DNA of 64,000 nt from Pseudomonas sp. A34-9 (GTDB lineage Bacteria; Pseudomonadota; Gammaproteobacteria; Pseudomonadales; Pseudomonadaceae): NCBI RefSeq assembly GCF_029543085.1, contig NZ_CP119967.1:1266501-1330500 (forward strand), in the 5' to 3' direction. This document shows positions 26,303 to 34,861 of the stretch, in pieces. The translations under genes and the position numbers were made by a program. The notes under the pieces were generated by a model. The model had not been told where the DNA came from. It did not search any database and saw only the letters and a program-made list of their open reading frames with translations. The first letter of the stretch is position 1; each line of letters opens with the position of its first letter.

Positions 26303-27453
26303 CAGGCGAGCAACTTTATCAGGGTCTGGTAGTAGATCTCGGTCAGCACGTCGAGATCGGCCGCCAATACGCGCTCATTGACCTGGTGGATAGTCGCGTT
26401 GACCGGGCCCAGTTCAACCACTTGCGTGCCCATGGTCGCGATGAAACGGCCATCGGAAGTGCCGCCGCTGGTGGAAGCCTTGGTCTCGCGGCCGGTGATG
26501 TCCTTGATGCTCGCCGACACCGCGTCGAGCAGCGCGCCCGGTTCGGTGAGGAACGGCAGGCCGGACAGCGCCCAGTCGATGTGCCAGTCCAGATCGTGCT
26601 TGTCGAGGATGTCGGCGACGCGTTTCTGCAGGCCTTCGACGGTCGATTCGGTGGAGAAGCGGAAGTTGAACACCGCCACCAGATCGCCCGGGATCACGTT
26701 GGTCGCGCCGGTGCCGGAGTTGACGTTGGAGATCTGGAAACTGGTCGGCGGGAAGAAATCGTTACCGTGATCCCAATGCTCGGCGGCCAGTTCGGCCAGC
26801 GCCGGGGCAGCAAGGTGGATCGGGTTCTTCGCCAGATGCGGGTAAGCAACGTGCCCCTGAATGCCACGAACGGTGAGCTTGGCGCCCAGCGAGCCGCGAC
26901 GGCCGTTTTTCACCACGTCGCCGACCAGTGTGGTGCTCGACGGTTCGCCGACGATGCACCAGTCCAGACGTTCGTTACGTGCTGCCAGACGTTCGACCAC
27001 AGCCTTGGTGCCATGGTGCGCCGGACCTTCTTCGTCGCTGGTGATAAGGAACGCGACCTTGCCTTTGTGGTTCGGGTAGTCAGCGACAAAGCGCTCGGCG
27101 GCAACGGTCATCGACGCCAGGCTGCCCTTCATGTCTGCCGCGCCACGGCCGCAGAGCATGCCGTGTTCATCGATCAGCGCGTTGAACGGGTCGATCTGCC
27201 ACGCCGTCACCGGGCCGGTCGGCACCACGTCGGTGTGACCGGCGAAGCACAGCACCGGGCCGTCGTTGTTGCCGTGGGTCGCCCAGAAGTTATCCACATC
27301 TTCGATGCGCATCGGCTCGAGGGTGAAACCGGCATCGCCCAGGCGCTGCATCATCTGCTTCTGGCAATCGGCGTCGACCGGCGTCACGGACGGACGGCGG
27401 ATCAGGTCGATGGCGAGTTGGAGGGTCGGCGAAAGGTCGGCGTGGGCCGTCAT
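26302..27453 (-). CDS. dapE: Succinyl-diaminopimelate desuccinylase
   Basis: 383 residues. DapE removes succinate from N-succinyl-LL-diaminopimelate in lysine and peptidoglycan precursor synthesis; it is a di-zinc M20 enzyme. Metal ligands are visible as AGHTDVV (His73), GRGAADMKG (Asp107) and the TSDEEGPA catalytic/ligand pair near 141-142. The ATG at 27453 gives the usual length; an upstream open frame passes through the REP element and is not coding. It works with the dapD and dapC products, both also in this window. Confidence 0.96.
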   Translation of the reverse strand: MTAHADLSPTLQLAIDLIRRPSVTPVDADCQKQMMQRLGDAGFTLEPMRIEDVDNFWATHGNNDGPVLCFAGHTDVVPTGPVTAWQIDPFNALIDEHGMLCGRGAADMKGSLASMTVAAERFVADYPNHKGKVAFLITSDEEGPAHHGTKAVVERLAARNERLDWCIVGEPSSTTLVGDVVKNGRRGSLGAKLTVRGIQGHVAYPHLAKNPIHLAAPALAELAAEHWDHGNDFFPPTSFQISNVNSGTGATNVIPGDLVAVFNFRFSTESTVEGLQKRVADILDKHDLDWHIDWALSGLPFLTEPGALLDAVSASIKDITGRETKASTSGGTSDGRFIATMGTQVVELGPVNATIHQVNERVLAADLDVLTEIYYQTLIKLLA

Positions 27454-27483
27454 GTAATAACTCCGGATGCGCACGGTAAACTT

Positions 27484-27572
27484 GTAGGAGCTGCCGAAGG
27501 CTGCGATCTTTTGATTTTGTTTTTTAAAATCAACAGCAAGATCAAAAGATCGCAGCCTTCGGCAGCTCCTAC
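27484..27572. repeat. REP palindrome in the dapE leader
   Basis: Arms GTAGGAGCTGCCGAAGGCTG and complement, same family as 9876-9951. It begins 30 bp upstream of the dapE start, inside any transcript entering from ndvB or from a promoter further upstream. Confidence 0.9.
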
Positions 27573-27612
27573 CGAGTTTGTTGGCATTGAAAAAGGCATT
27601 CATTCTAAAGCA

Positions 27613-27638
27613 AAACGGCGGCCCGAAGGCCGCCGTTT
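27613..27638 (-). terminator. Terminator after ndvB
   Basis: An 11-bp stem AAACGGCGGCC / GGCCGCCGTTT with a CGAA tetraloop, 18 bp past the ndvB stop. The U-run on the minus strand is short. Confidence 0.75.
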
Positions 27639-27656
27639 GACGTTATCCGTTACCGA

Positions 27657-30245
27657 TTATGCGGCAGCCGGCTCAGGCGCAGCCGCAGGTTTGGGCAGCG
27701 ACGACAGGAACGCCATGATCAGCGCCGCCAGATACGGCAGCGACTGCACCAGCAACATCACCACCCAGAAACGCATGTCGTTGCTCGGCATGCCGTTGAC
27801 CAGATAGATCCCCAGCGCCGCGCCCCACAACAGCAGCATGATGAACAGCTCTTCCCGAGCCTCGGAAATCGCCACCCAGAAGCCATGGTTGTCGGCGTTT
27901 TTCGGCGTGCGGAAGAACGGAATGCTGCTGGTGAAGAAGCCGTACAGCACCGCTTTGGCGATGGTGTGCGACAACGCCAGTCCGGCCAGCGCCGCGCAGA
28001 ACGCATCTTTCAGGTTCACGCCGACGGCGCGACGGTAGAGGAAGATGATCTTGCCGACCTTGAACACGAACAATGCCAGCGGCGGGATTGCGAAGATCAG
28101 CAGTGGCGGATCAACCCGTTGCGGCACGATGATCATCGCCGCCGACCACAACAGCGCGCCGACGGTGAAGAAGATGTTCATGCCGTCCGCGACCCACGGC
28201 AGCCAGCCGGCAAGGAAGTGGTAACGCTGGCCGCGCGTCAGCTCGGTGTCCTTGCCGCGCAGCAGGCTGCCGGTGTGGCGCTTGATGATCTGGATCGCAC
28301 CGTAGGCCCAGCGGAAACGCTGTTTCTTGAAGTCTATGAAGGTATCCGGCATCAGACCCTTGCCGTAGCTGTTGTGGTAATACGCCGCCGACAGGCCTTT
28401 CTCGAAAACACGCAGACCGAGTTCGGCGTCTTCACAGATGCACCAGTCGGCCCAGCCCAACTCTTCCAGCACCGAGCGCCGGGTCATGGTCATGGTGCCG
28501 TGCTGGATGATCGCGTCACGGTCGTTACGGGTGACCATGCCGATGTGGAAGAAGCCTTTGTATTCGGCGTAGCAAAGCTTCTTGAAGGTGCTTTCGTTCT
28601 GGTCGCGATAATCCTGCGGCGATTGCACCACAGCGATTTTCGGGTCGGCGAAGTGCGGCACCATGTGCTTGAGCCAGTTCGGGTGTACGCAGTAATCGGA
28701 GTCGATCACCGCGATCACTTCGGCATCCTTGGCGGTGTGCGGAATCAGGTAGTTCAGTGCGCCGCCCTTGAAACCGGCCAGGGGCGAGACGTGGAAGAAC
28801 TTGAAGCGCGGGCCGAGGGTTTCGCAGTAGTCGCGCACCGGTTCCCACACCGCCGGATCCTTGGTGTTGTTGTCGATGATCAAGACTTCGTAGTCTGGAT
28901 AATCGAGCGCCGCCAGTGCGTCGAGGGTCTGTTTGACCATCTCCGGCGGCTCGTTGTAGCACGGCACGTGGATCGAGACTTTCGGCCGGTAGCTGGAGTC
29001 GCCTTCGACGGGCAGGAATTCGCGCCGACGTTTGTGAATCCACACCGCCTCGGCCAATTCATGCGCTTCGGTGAGCAAAACGATAAACACCCCGAGCGCG
29101 CCGAGCGCCAAGAGGAATCCGACGGTCAAACTGAACCACGTGCTGTATTGCAGGCTGTAGTCGTAACCGATCCACACCAATACCGAACCGCAGAGAAACG
29201 CGATGAAGGTCAGGAAGATCCGCCCACGTTGACGCAGGGCCGAGCCGTCGATCATCAGCAGGGTCAGCGACAACAGCGCCAGCACCACCGAACCGATGGC
29301 CAGTACGCGCCACTGCGGGATCGCGACGACCGGGCCTTCGAAGTTGAATTTCTGCTGGCGCGCGGCGTTGAACACGCCCCAATACGCGCCGACCGAGCCT
29401 TCGTCGCTGGCCTTCCACGGCTGGTCAAACGCTTCGATCACGAAGTAGTTGAAGCCCTGGCGGTTAAGTTTGTTGACCAGGTTGCGCAGGTAGATCGCCT
29501 GATCCGCCGGCGACGCATCGGCGCCACCGCGCATGCGCCCGTTGCTCGGCCAGCCGACCTCGGAGAGCAGCAGCGGTTTTTTCGGGAACAGCTTTTTCAG
29601 GTCGCGAGCGCGGTCGAAAACAAATTGGCCAGCCTTGTCGACTGGAATGAACTCCCAGTACGGCAGAACGTGGGCGGCAATCAGGTCAACGTGTTTGGCC
29701 AGTTCCGGGTGTTCTTCCCAGACGTGCCATTGCTCGGACGTGGTCACCGGCACTTTCACCGCCGCGCGGACGCGATCGAGCAGCACGCTCAGTTCTTGGG
29801 CGGTGATTTCCTTACGGAAGATCGCTTCGTTACCGACCACCACGCGCACCACGCTGCGCGAAGTGTTGGCCAGTTCGATGGCGCGGGTGATTTCCCGCTC
29901 GTTGCGTTCCTGATCGGGGCTGATCCAGATCCCCAGCGTCACGCGCAGACCGAATTCCTCAGCCAGTTTCGGGATGTCTTGCAGTGAGCCGTCGACCGAG
30001 TAGATGCGGATGTTGTCCGTCAGCTTGCTCATGATCTCCAGGTCGCGGCGCATTTCGTCGTCAGTCGGATACTGATCCTTCTGCGGGAATTGTCCTTGCT
30101 GGAACGGCGAATAGGAGAAACCGGAGATCTGCTCCGGCCAGTTCGGCGCGGAAACCGGGCGGTTGATCAGCGCCCAGAAACCGGTGAACAGGGCGGCGAT
30201 GGCCAGCACCACCACCAGGTTGAGTCCAAATTTACGCGATGACAT
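27657..30245 (-). CDS. ndvB: Beta-glucan synthase NdvB, GH17-GT2 fusion
   Basis: 862 residues. After an N-terminal membrane helix (NLVVVLAIAALFTGFWALI) comes a periplasmic GH17 domain (about 35-320) with both catalytic glutamates (VVGNEAIF and LLLSEVGWPSNG). Several membrane helices follow, then a cytoplasmic GT2 domain with PCYNEPPE, the DxD in VIDSDYC, a CEDAELGLR acid and QRFRW (the processive Q/RxxRW), then more helices. It makes beta-(1,3)-linked glucans that the GH17 domain trims or cyclises. In P. aeruginosa ndvB glucans contribute to biofilm antibiotic tolerance. The ATG at 30245 gives the standard length. Confidence 0.93.
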   Translation of the reverse strand: MSSRKFGLNLVVVLAIAALFTGFWALINRPVSAPNWPEQISGFSYSPFQQGQFPQKDQYPTDDEMRRDLEIMSKLTDNIRIYSVDGSLQDIPKLAEEFGLRVTLGIWISPDQERNEREITRAIELANTSRSVVRVVVGNEAIFRKEITAQELSVLLDRVRAAVKVPVTTSEQWHVWEEHPELAKHVDLIAAHVLPYWEFIPVDKAGQFVFDRARDLKKLFPKKPLLLSEVGWPSNGRMRGGADASPADQAIYLRNLVNKLNRQGFNYFVIEAFDQPWKASDEGSVGAYWGVFNAARQQKFNFEGPVVAIPQWRVLAIGSVVLALLSLTLLMIDGSALRQRGRIFLTFIAFLCGSVLVWIGYDYSLQYSTWFSLTVGFLLALGALGVFIVLLTEAHELAEAVWIHKRRREFLPVEGDSSYRPKVSIHVPCYNEPPEMVKQTLDALAALDYPDYEVLIIDNNTKDPAVWEPVRDYCETLGPRFKFFHVSPLAGFKGGALNYLIPHTAKDAEVIAVIDSDYCVHPNWLKHMVPHFADPKIAVVQSPQDYRDQNESTFKKLCYAEYKGFFHIGMVTRNDRDAIIQHGTMTMTRRSVLEELGWADWCICEDAELGLRVFEKGLSAAYYHNSYGKGLMPDTFIDFKKQRFRWAYGAIQIIKRHTGSLLRGKDTELTRGQRYHFLAGWLPWVADGMNIFFTVGALLWSAAMIIVPQRVDPPLLIFAIPPLALFVFKVGKIIFLYRRAVGVNLKDAFCAALAGLALSHTIAKAVLYGFFTSSIPFFRTPKNADNHGFWVAISEAREELFIMLLLWGAALGIYLVNGMPSNDMRFWVVMLLVQSLPYLAALIMAFLSSLPKPAAAPEPAAA

Positions 30246-30433
30246 AGCTATTTCGGGTTCCAAAGGCTGTGGAACGAAGGATCGGTCGGCTAGACGCCCG
30301 AGGGGCGCGCATCCTACACCGGCAGTTCGCAAGTCGTACATCAGACAGGGAAATGCCCGACATTGGGCAGCCGACTTTGACTTAAGTTCTTACACTTGTA
30401 GCTCGAAGCTTAAAACTTGTCGCTGTGTAGCCC

Positions 30434-30439
30434 TATAAT
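30434..30439 (+). promoter_or_regulatory. Candidate -10 box for tcdA
   Basis: Perfect TATAAT 26 bp upstream of the tcdA ATG. The -35 is weak (TTAAAA at 30410-30415, 18-bp spacer). Confidence 0.4.
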
Positions 30440-30465
30440 GCGCGCCGGTTTTTGGGGTAATGGTC

Positions 30466-31278
30466 ATGAGTACAGAAGATCCGCGGTTTGCAGGCATCGC
30501 CCGTTTGTATGGCATCGAAGGTCTGGCGCGTTTGCGCGCGGCCCATGTGGCGATCGTCGGCGTCGGTGGCGTCGGTTCCTGGGCGGCGGAAGCCATGGCC
30601 CGTTGTGGCGTCGGCGAGATTTCGCTGTTCGACCTCGATGACGTCTGCGTCAGCAACGCCAATCGGCAGTTGCACGCGCTGGACAGCACCGTCGGCAAAC
30701 CCAAGGTCGAGGTCATGGCCGAGCGCCTGCGCGGGATCAACCCGGATTGCACCGTGCACGCGGTGGCGGACTTCGTCACCCGCGAGACCATGGCCGAATA
30801 CATCACGCCGAACATCGACTGCGTGATCGACTGCATCGACGCGGTCAACGCCAAGGCTGCGCTGATCGCCTGGTGCAAGCGCCGCAAGATTCAGATCATC
30901 ACCACCGGTGGTGCGGGCGGGCAGATCGATCCAACGCTGATTCAGGTGTGCGATCTCAACCGTACGTTCAACGACCCGTTGGCCTCGAAAGTGCGCTCGA
31001 CGTTGCGTCGTGACTACGGCTTCTCGCGCACCGTGACCCGCCATTACAGCGTGCCCTGTGTGTTTTCCACGGAACAGCTGCGTTATCCGAAACCCGATGG
31101 CAGCATTTGTTTGCAGAAGAGTTTTGTCGGCGACGGCGTGAAGCTGGACTGCGCCGGCGGGTTTGGTGCGGTGATGATGGTCACGGCGACGTTCGGCATG
31201 GTCGCGGCGACTAAGGCTGTGGACAAGATTGTCGCGGGTGTTCGGCGCCCGGCGGATCGGGTCAAACCTCAGGCCTGA
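30466..31278 (+). CDS. tcdA: tRNA threonylcarbamoyladenosine dehydratase TcdA (CsdL)
   Basis: 270 residues, E1/ThiF-like. It cyclises t6A37 of tRNA to ct6A using ATP. The nucleotide-binding loop VGVGGVGSWAAEAMARCGVG is near 31-50, FDLDDVCVSNANRQ follows, and the late cysteine segment SVPCVFSTEQ is present. In E. coli it is linked to csdA-csdE, whose products supply sulfur relay. Here the same genes lie next door but on the opposite strand and convergent. The second ATG (30466) was preferred over 30460: it fits the family start MSTEDPRF and the GGGG upstream. Confidence 0.95.
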   Translation: MSTEDPRFAGIARLYGIEGLARLRAAHVAIVGVGGVGSWAAEAMARCGVGEISLFDLDDVCVSNANRQLHALDSTVGKPKVEVMAERLRGINPDCTVHAVADFVTRETMAEYITPNIDCVIDCIDAVNAKAALIAWCKRRKIQIITTGGAGGQIDPTLIQVCDLNRTFNDPLASKVRSTLRRDYGFSRTVTRHYSVPCVFSTEQLRYPKPDGSICLQKSFVGDGVKLDCAGGFGAVMMVTATFGMVAATKAVDKIVAGVRRPADRVKPQA

Positions 31279-31287
31279 CCAGTGACC

Positions 31288-31400
31288 GATCATTCCCGCG
31301 CTCCGCGTGGGAATGCAGCCCGGGACGCTCTGAGTTCCAAATCAAGAGCCGAACGCGGAGCGCCCGTTGAGGCATTCCCACGCAGAGCGTGGGAACGATC
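31288..31400. repeat. Palindromic dispersed repeat
   Basis: Starts GATCATTCCC and ends GGGAACGATC, the same ends as the element at 1569-1672, with an unrelated centre. It fills the space between the convergent tcdA and csdE genes; its last two bases lie within the csdE stop codon. Confidence 0.8.
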
Positions 31401-31806
31401 AGTCAGGGGCGAGTTCACGCATTCGCTGCAGCACGGCATTCAAGCCATTGCTGCGCGAGGGGGATAACTGGCGCGAAAGGCCGAGTTGATTGAACCAGTC
31501 CGGCAAATCCACTTGCTGCAATTCTTCCGCCGACAAGCCATTGACCCGCAACAGCAACAACGCCACCAACCCGCGAATCATCCGCGCATCGCTGCTCGCG
31601 TTGAATTGCCAGTGACCGTCACGCAACGCCCCAACCAGCCACACCTGGCTTTCACAGCCATGCACCCGGTTGGCTTCGCACTTGTCCGCGTCATCCAGCA
31701 GCGGCAGGCGATCGCCAATCTGCATCAGCAGCCGCGCCCGCTGTTCCCAGCCCGCTGCATTCTGAAAAGTCTGCAACGCTTCGGCTGCCTCGACCGGCAG
31801 GCTCAT
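31399..31806 (-). CDS. csdE: SufE-family sulfur acceptor CsdE
   Basis: 135 residues. It accepts persulfide sulfur from CsdA. The reactive Cys51 sits in RVHGCESQVWL, the family signature. The following half (MIRGLVALLLLRVNGL) is typical. The ATG overlaps the csdA stop (ATGA), so the pair is translationally coupled. SufE itself is close in sequence; the csdA partner and neighbouring tcdA decide the name. Confidence 0.92.
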   Translation of the reverse strand: MSLPVEAAEALQTFQNAAGWEQRARLLMQIGDRLPLLDDADKCEANRVHGCESQVWLVGALRDGHWQFNASSDARMIRGLVALLLLRVNGLSAEELQQVDLPDWFNQLGLSRQLSPSRSNGLNAVLQRMRELAPD

Positions 31807-33008
31807 CGCAACAACTCCAGCGCCTGATCCAGCGCTTCAAAGAAACGCTCCAGATCCTCGGAGTCGTTGTACAGCGCCAGCGACACACGAATCGCTCCAG
31901 CCAGCTCAAGGCTTTTCAGCAGCGGCATCGCGCAATGATGCCCGGCGCGCACGGCGATCCCTTGTTCTGTCAGCAAGTGCGCCAAATCGGCGTTGTGCAC
32001 GCCCTCGACGACAAAACTCGCCAGCGCCAGTTGCGGCTTGCCGAGCAGACGAATGCCGTTACGAGCGGCGAGGCCTCGCAGCAGATAGTCATGCAGCGCC
32101 GCTTCGTGGGCAGACACCGCGTCCTGATCCAGCCCGGCCAGATAATCGAGCGTCGCGCCAAGGCCGATCACACTGGCAATCGGCGGCGTACCCGCTTCAA
32201 AACCCAGTGGCGCAGGGCGGAAACGCGAGTCGTGATAGTTGGCTTCCAGGACCATTTCGCCGCCGAACTGCCAGGGCTTCAGCTGCTCAAGTGCTGCATT
32301 GCGCCCGAACAGCACGCCAAGGCCATCGGGGCCATAGAGCTTGTGGCTGGAAAACACATAAAAGTCGCAACCCAGCGCCTGCACGTCGTGGCGACCGTGC
32401 ACCACACCTTGCGCGCCATCGACCACGGTCAGCGCGTTCTGCGCCTTGGCCATGCCCAGCAACGCTGGCAACGGTTGCCACGAACCGAGTACGTTGGAAA
32501 GCTGACTGACCGCCAGCAACCGCGTGCGCGGGCCGATCAAATGCACAGCGGCAGCGAGGTCGATCAAGCCGTCGGCGTCCAGCGGCAGGATCACCAGTTT
32601 GAGACTGCGCCGTTGCGCCAGTTGCTGCCACGGCAGCAGGTTGGCGTGATGCTCCAGGGCGCTGATGACAATCTCATCGCCCGGGTGGAAAAGATGTTCC
32701 AGGCCATAGGCCAGGAGGTTCAGCGCACTGGTGGCGCCGTGGGTGAAGATGATCCGCCCGCTGTCACCGGCATTCAGCCACTGCGCGACCTTGAGTCGAC
32801 TGTCTTCGAACGCCTGCGTGGCATGGGCACCGGGCAGGTGTTGCGCACGATGCACATTGGCCGCGCCGTTGGCGTAGTAATGCGTCAGTGCGGCGAGCAG
32901 GGCTTGGGGTTTTTGCGTGGTGGCGGCGTTGTCCAGATAGGTCTGGTCTTGCCGTTGCAGCGCGGCGATGGCCGGGAAATCGGCGCGCCAGGGGGAGGGA
33001 ATCATCAT
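31803..33008 (-). CDS. csdA: Cysteine desulfurase CsdA
   Basis: 401 residues, PLP-dependent class V aminotransferase fold. It removes sulfur from cysteine as persulfide and hands it to CsdE. YLDNAATTQKP opens the domain, VFSSHKLYGPDG carries the PLP lysine (near 224), and RAGHHCAMPLL holds the active cysteine (near 354). Two consecutive ATGs begin it (33008 and 33005); the first has the better AGGG spacing. The open frame continues upstream but through a REP palindrome. Confidence 0.93.
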   Translation of the reverse strand: MMIPSPWRADFPAIAALQRQDQTYLDNAATTQKPQALLAALTHYYANGAANVHRAQHLPGAHATQAFEDSRLKVAQWLNAGDSGRIIFTHGATSALNLLAYGLEHLFHPGDEIVISALEHHANLLPWQQLAQRRSLKLVILPLDADGLIDLAAAVHLIGPRTRLLAVSQLSNVLGSWQPLPALLGMAKAQNALTVVDGAQGVVHGRHDVQALGCDFYVFSSHKLYGPDGLGVLFGRNAALEQLKPWQFGGEMVLEANYHDSRFRPAPLGFEAGTPPIASVIGLGATLDYLAGLDQDAVSAHEAALHDYLLRGLAARNGIRLLGKPQLALASFVVEGVHNADLAHLLTEQGIAVRAGHHCAMPLLKSLELAGAIRVSLALYNDSEDLERFFEALDQALELLR

Positions 33009-33050
33009 CTGTTCAGCCCTGTGAACTTGGGCGGGGTGTACACAAGACAC

Positions 33051-33122
33051 TGTGGGAGCGAGCCTGCTCGCGAAGCTTTTTGCGTCCATATGGACGCCTT
33101 CGCGAGCAGGCTCGCTCCCACA
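33051..33122. repeat. REP palindrome between dapD and csdA
   Basis: Near-perfect inverted arms TGTGGGAGCGAGCCTGCTCG and complement with a 22-bp centre that itself contains GTCCATATGGAC. It lies 14 bp past the dapD stop. Confidence 0.9.
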
Positions 33123-33136
33123 AGTGCCTGCGGCAC

Positions 33137-34171
33137 TTAGTTGTGAGCGTGCAGCGCTTCGTTCAGTTCGATCGCCGATTTGTGGGTTTTGCATTCCACA
33201 GCGCCGGTTTCCGAATTGCGACGGAACAGCAGGTCAGTCTGACCGGCCAGCTCACGCGCCTTCACAACCTTGACCAGGTTGTTGTTTTCGTCGAGCAGCG
33301 CGACCTTGGTGCCGGCGGTCACGTACAGGCCCGACTCAACGGTGTTGCGGTCGCCCAACGGAATACCGATACCGGCGTTGGCGCCGATCAAACAGCCTTC
33401 GCCGACCTTGATCACGATGTTGCCGCCGCCCGACAGGGTGCCCATGGTCGAGCAACCGCCGCCCAGGTCCGAACCCTTGCCGACGAATACGCCAGCGGAT
33501 ACACGGCCTTCGATCATGCCCGGGCCTTCGGTGCCGGCGTTGAAGTTGATGAAACCTTCGTGCATCACGGTGGTGCCTTCACCGACGTAAGCGCCCAGGC
33601 GCAGACGCGCGGCGTCAGCGATACGCACGCCGGCCGGAACCACGTAGTCGGTCATTTTCGGGAACTTGTCCACCGAGAACACTTCCAGCAGGTCGCCACG
33701 CAGGCGCGCTTCCAGTTGCATTTCGGCCAGTTCGCTCAGGTCGATGGCGCCCTGGCTGGTCCATGCGACGTTTGGCAGCAGCGGGAAGATCCCGGCCAGG
33801 CTCACGCCGTGTGGTTTGACCAGACGGTGCGACAGCAGGTGCAGCTTGAGGTAAGCCTCAGGTGTCGAAGTCAGCTGTGCGTCTTCGGCCAGCAGGGTGG
33901 CGACCAGCGGCTTGTGGCTCTCGGCCAGACGGGTCAGCAGCTTGCCTTGCACGGCATCGATGCCTTTCACGGCTTCAGCCAGCTGCGCTGCCTGGGCGGT
34001 GGTGAAAGTGATGGCCTGGTTGCCTTCGGTGTAACCGAGGATCGGCGCAACCGCGGCGACCAGTTCGGCCGAAGGATTGAGCAGTGGCTGTGCGTAGAAC
34101 ACTTCCAGCCACGCGCCTTGACGGTTCTGAGTGCCGACACCAAAGGCGATGCTGAACAGGGAATTGGACAT
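33137..34171 (-). CDS. dapD: Tetrahydrodipicolinate N-succinyltransferase
   Basis: 344 residues. DapD succinylates tetrahydrodipicolinate in lysine/DAP synthesis. The long N-terminal domain followed by a left-handed beta-helix (hexapeptide repeats from about 180, GVRIADAARLRLGAYVGEGT) is the large Pseudomonas/actinobacterial form, not the 274-residue E. coli form. The GGGCSTMGTLSGGGNIVI segment is well conserved. It works in sequence with DapC and DapE. Upstream is the ArsC-like gene in the same direction, 33 bp away. Confidence 0.95.
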   Translation of the reverse strand: MSNSLFSIAFGVGTQNRQGAWLEVFYAQPLLNPSAELVAAVAPILGYTEGNQAITFTTAQAAQLAEAVKGIDAVQGKLLTRLAESHKPLVATLLAEDAQLTSTPEAYLKLHLLSHRLVKPHGVSLAGIFPLLPNVAWTSQGAIDLSELAEMQLEARLRGDLLEVFSVDKFPKMTDYVVPAGVRIADAARLRLGAYVGEGTTVMHEGFINFNAGTEGPGMIEGRVSAGVFVGKGSDLGGGCSTMGTLSGGGNIVIKVGEGCLIGANAGIGIPLGDRNTVESGLYVTAGTKVALLDENNNLVKVVKARELAGQTDLLFRRNSETGAVECKTHKSAIELNEALHAHN

Positions 34172-34204
34172 GTAAATACACCTCTACAAAGAGTGACGGG
34201 CTGC

Positions 34205-34567
34205 TTACTTCAGAGCGGCCGCGTAGATATCTGGCTTGAAGCCAATCAGGGTTCGGTCACCGAGATCGAGCACCGGGCGCTTGATCATCGAGGGTTGAGC
34301 GAGCATCAGTTCGATGGCTTTCGACTGGTCGAGATCGGCTTTACGTTCGTCGTCGAGTTTGCGAAAGGTCGTGCCTGCACGGTTCAACACCGTTTGCCAG
34401 CCGTGTTCGTCACACCATTGGGTCAGGTGCTCACGGTCGATGCCGGCGGTTTTGTAATCATGAAAGTCGTAGCTGACAGCGTGTTCATCGAGCCAGGTGC
34501 GCGCCTTCTTCATGGTGTCGCAGGCTTTGATGCCGAAAAGGTGCAACGTTTTACTTGAAACGGTCAA
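34205..34567 (-). CDS. ArsC/Spx-family protein (YffB type), TTG start
   Basis: 120 residues, thioredoxin-like fold. The reactive cysteine is in LFGIKACDTMKKARTWL, and RPVLDLGDRTLIGFKPD is the C-terminal signature. YffB proteins are probably glutathione-dependent thiol reductases, not true arsenate reductases. The family N-terminus aligns with a TTG at 34567 preceded by AAGGGGG; no ATG or GTG fits, and the first upstream start (34663) is far from the family start. It is directly upstream of dapD, a neighbourhood conserved in pseudomonads. Confidence 0.85.
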   Translation of the reverse strand: MTVSSKTLHLFGIKACDTMKKARTWLDEHAVSYDFHDYKTAGIDREHLTQWCDEHGWQTVLNRAGTTFRKLDDERKADLDQSKAIELMLAQPSMIKRPVLDLGDRTLIGFKPDIYAAALK

Positions 34568-34669
34568 GGAATCGCCCCCTTTACAGGTGCTGGAGAAAAA
34601 TGGTGTCGGATTATGCCATGACCAAACGGTTTCGCGGCGCCTGAGGTCGATTTCCCACCGCAAAACCCT

Positions 34670-34757
34670 GTAGGAGTGAGCCTGCTCGCGATGGCGATTT
34701 ACCTGCCACTACATTGTTGAATGTTAAACCGTTATCGCGAGCAGGCTCACTCCTACA
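34670..34757. repeat. Paired REP palindrome
   Basis: Arms TGTAGGAGTGAGCCTGCTCG and complement around a 40-bp centre, almost the same as 4856-4947 and 62843-62934. It occupies most of the divergent gap between the ArsC-like gene and the antiporter; no clear promoter was found there. Confidence 0.9.
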
Positions 34758-34861
34758 AGGGGATTTGCGACAGGGCGTGCGACATAGGTGCAACGGTCAG
34801 ACGCATCCTAAGCGGCTAATATGGCAGTTCAACGCTGTCGATTGTCTGAGATTTCCGCTTT

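Noticed and set aside
27454..27603. Longer N-terminus for DapE
   Set aside because: It is translated from a REP palindrome; the family start is at 27453.
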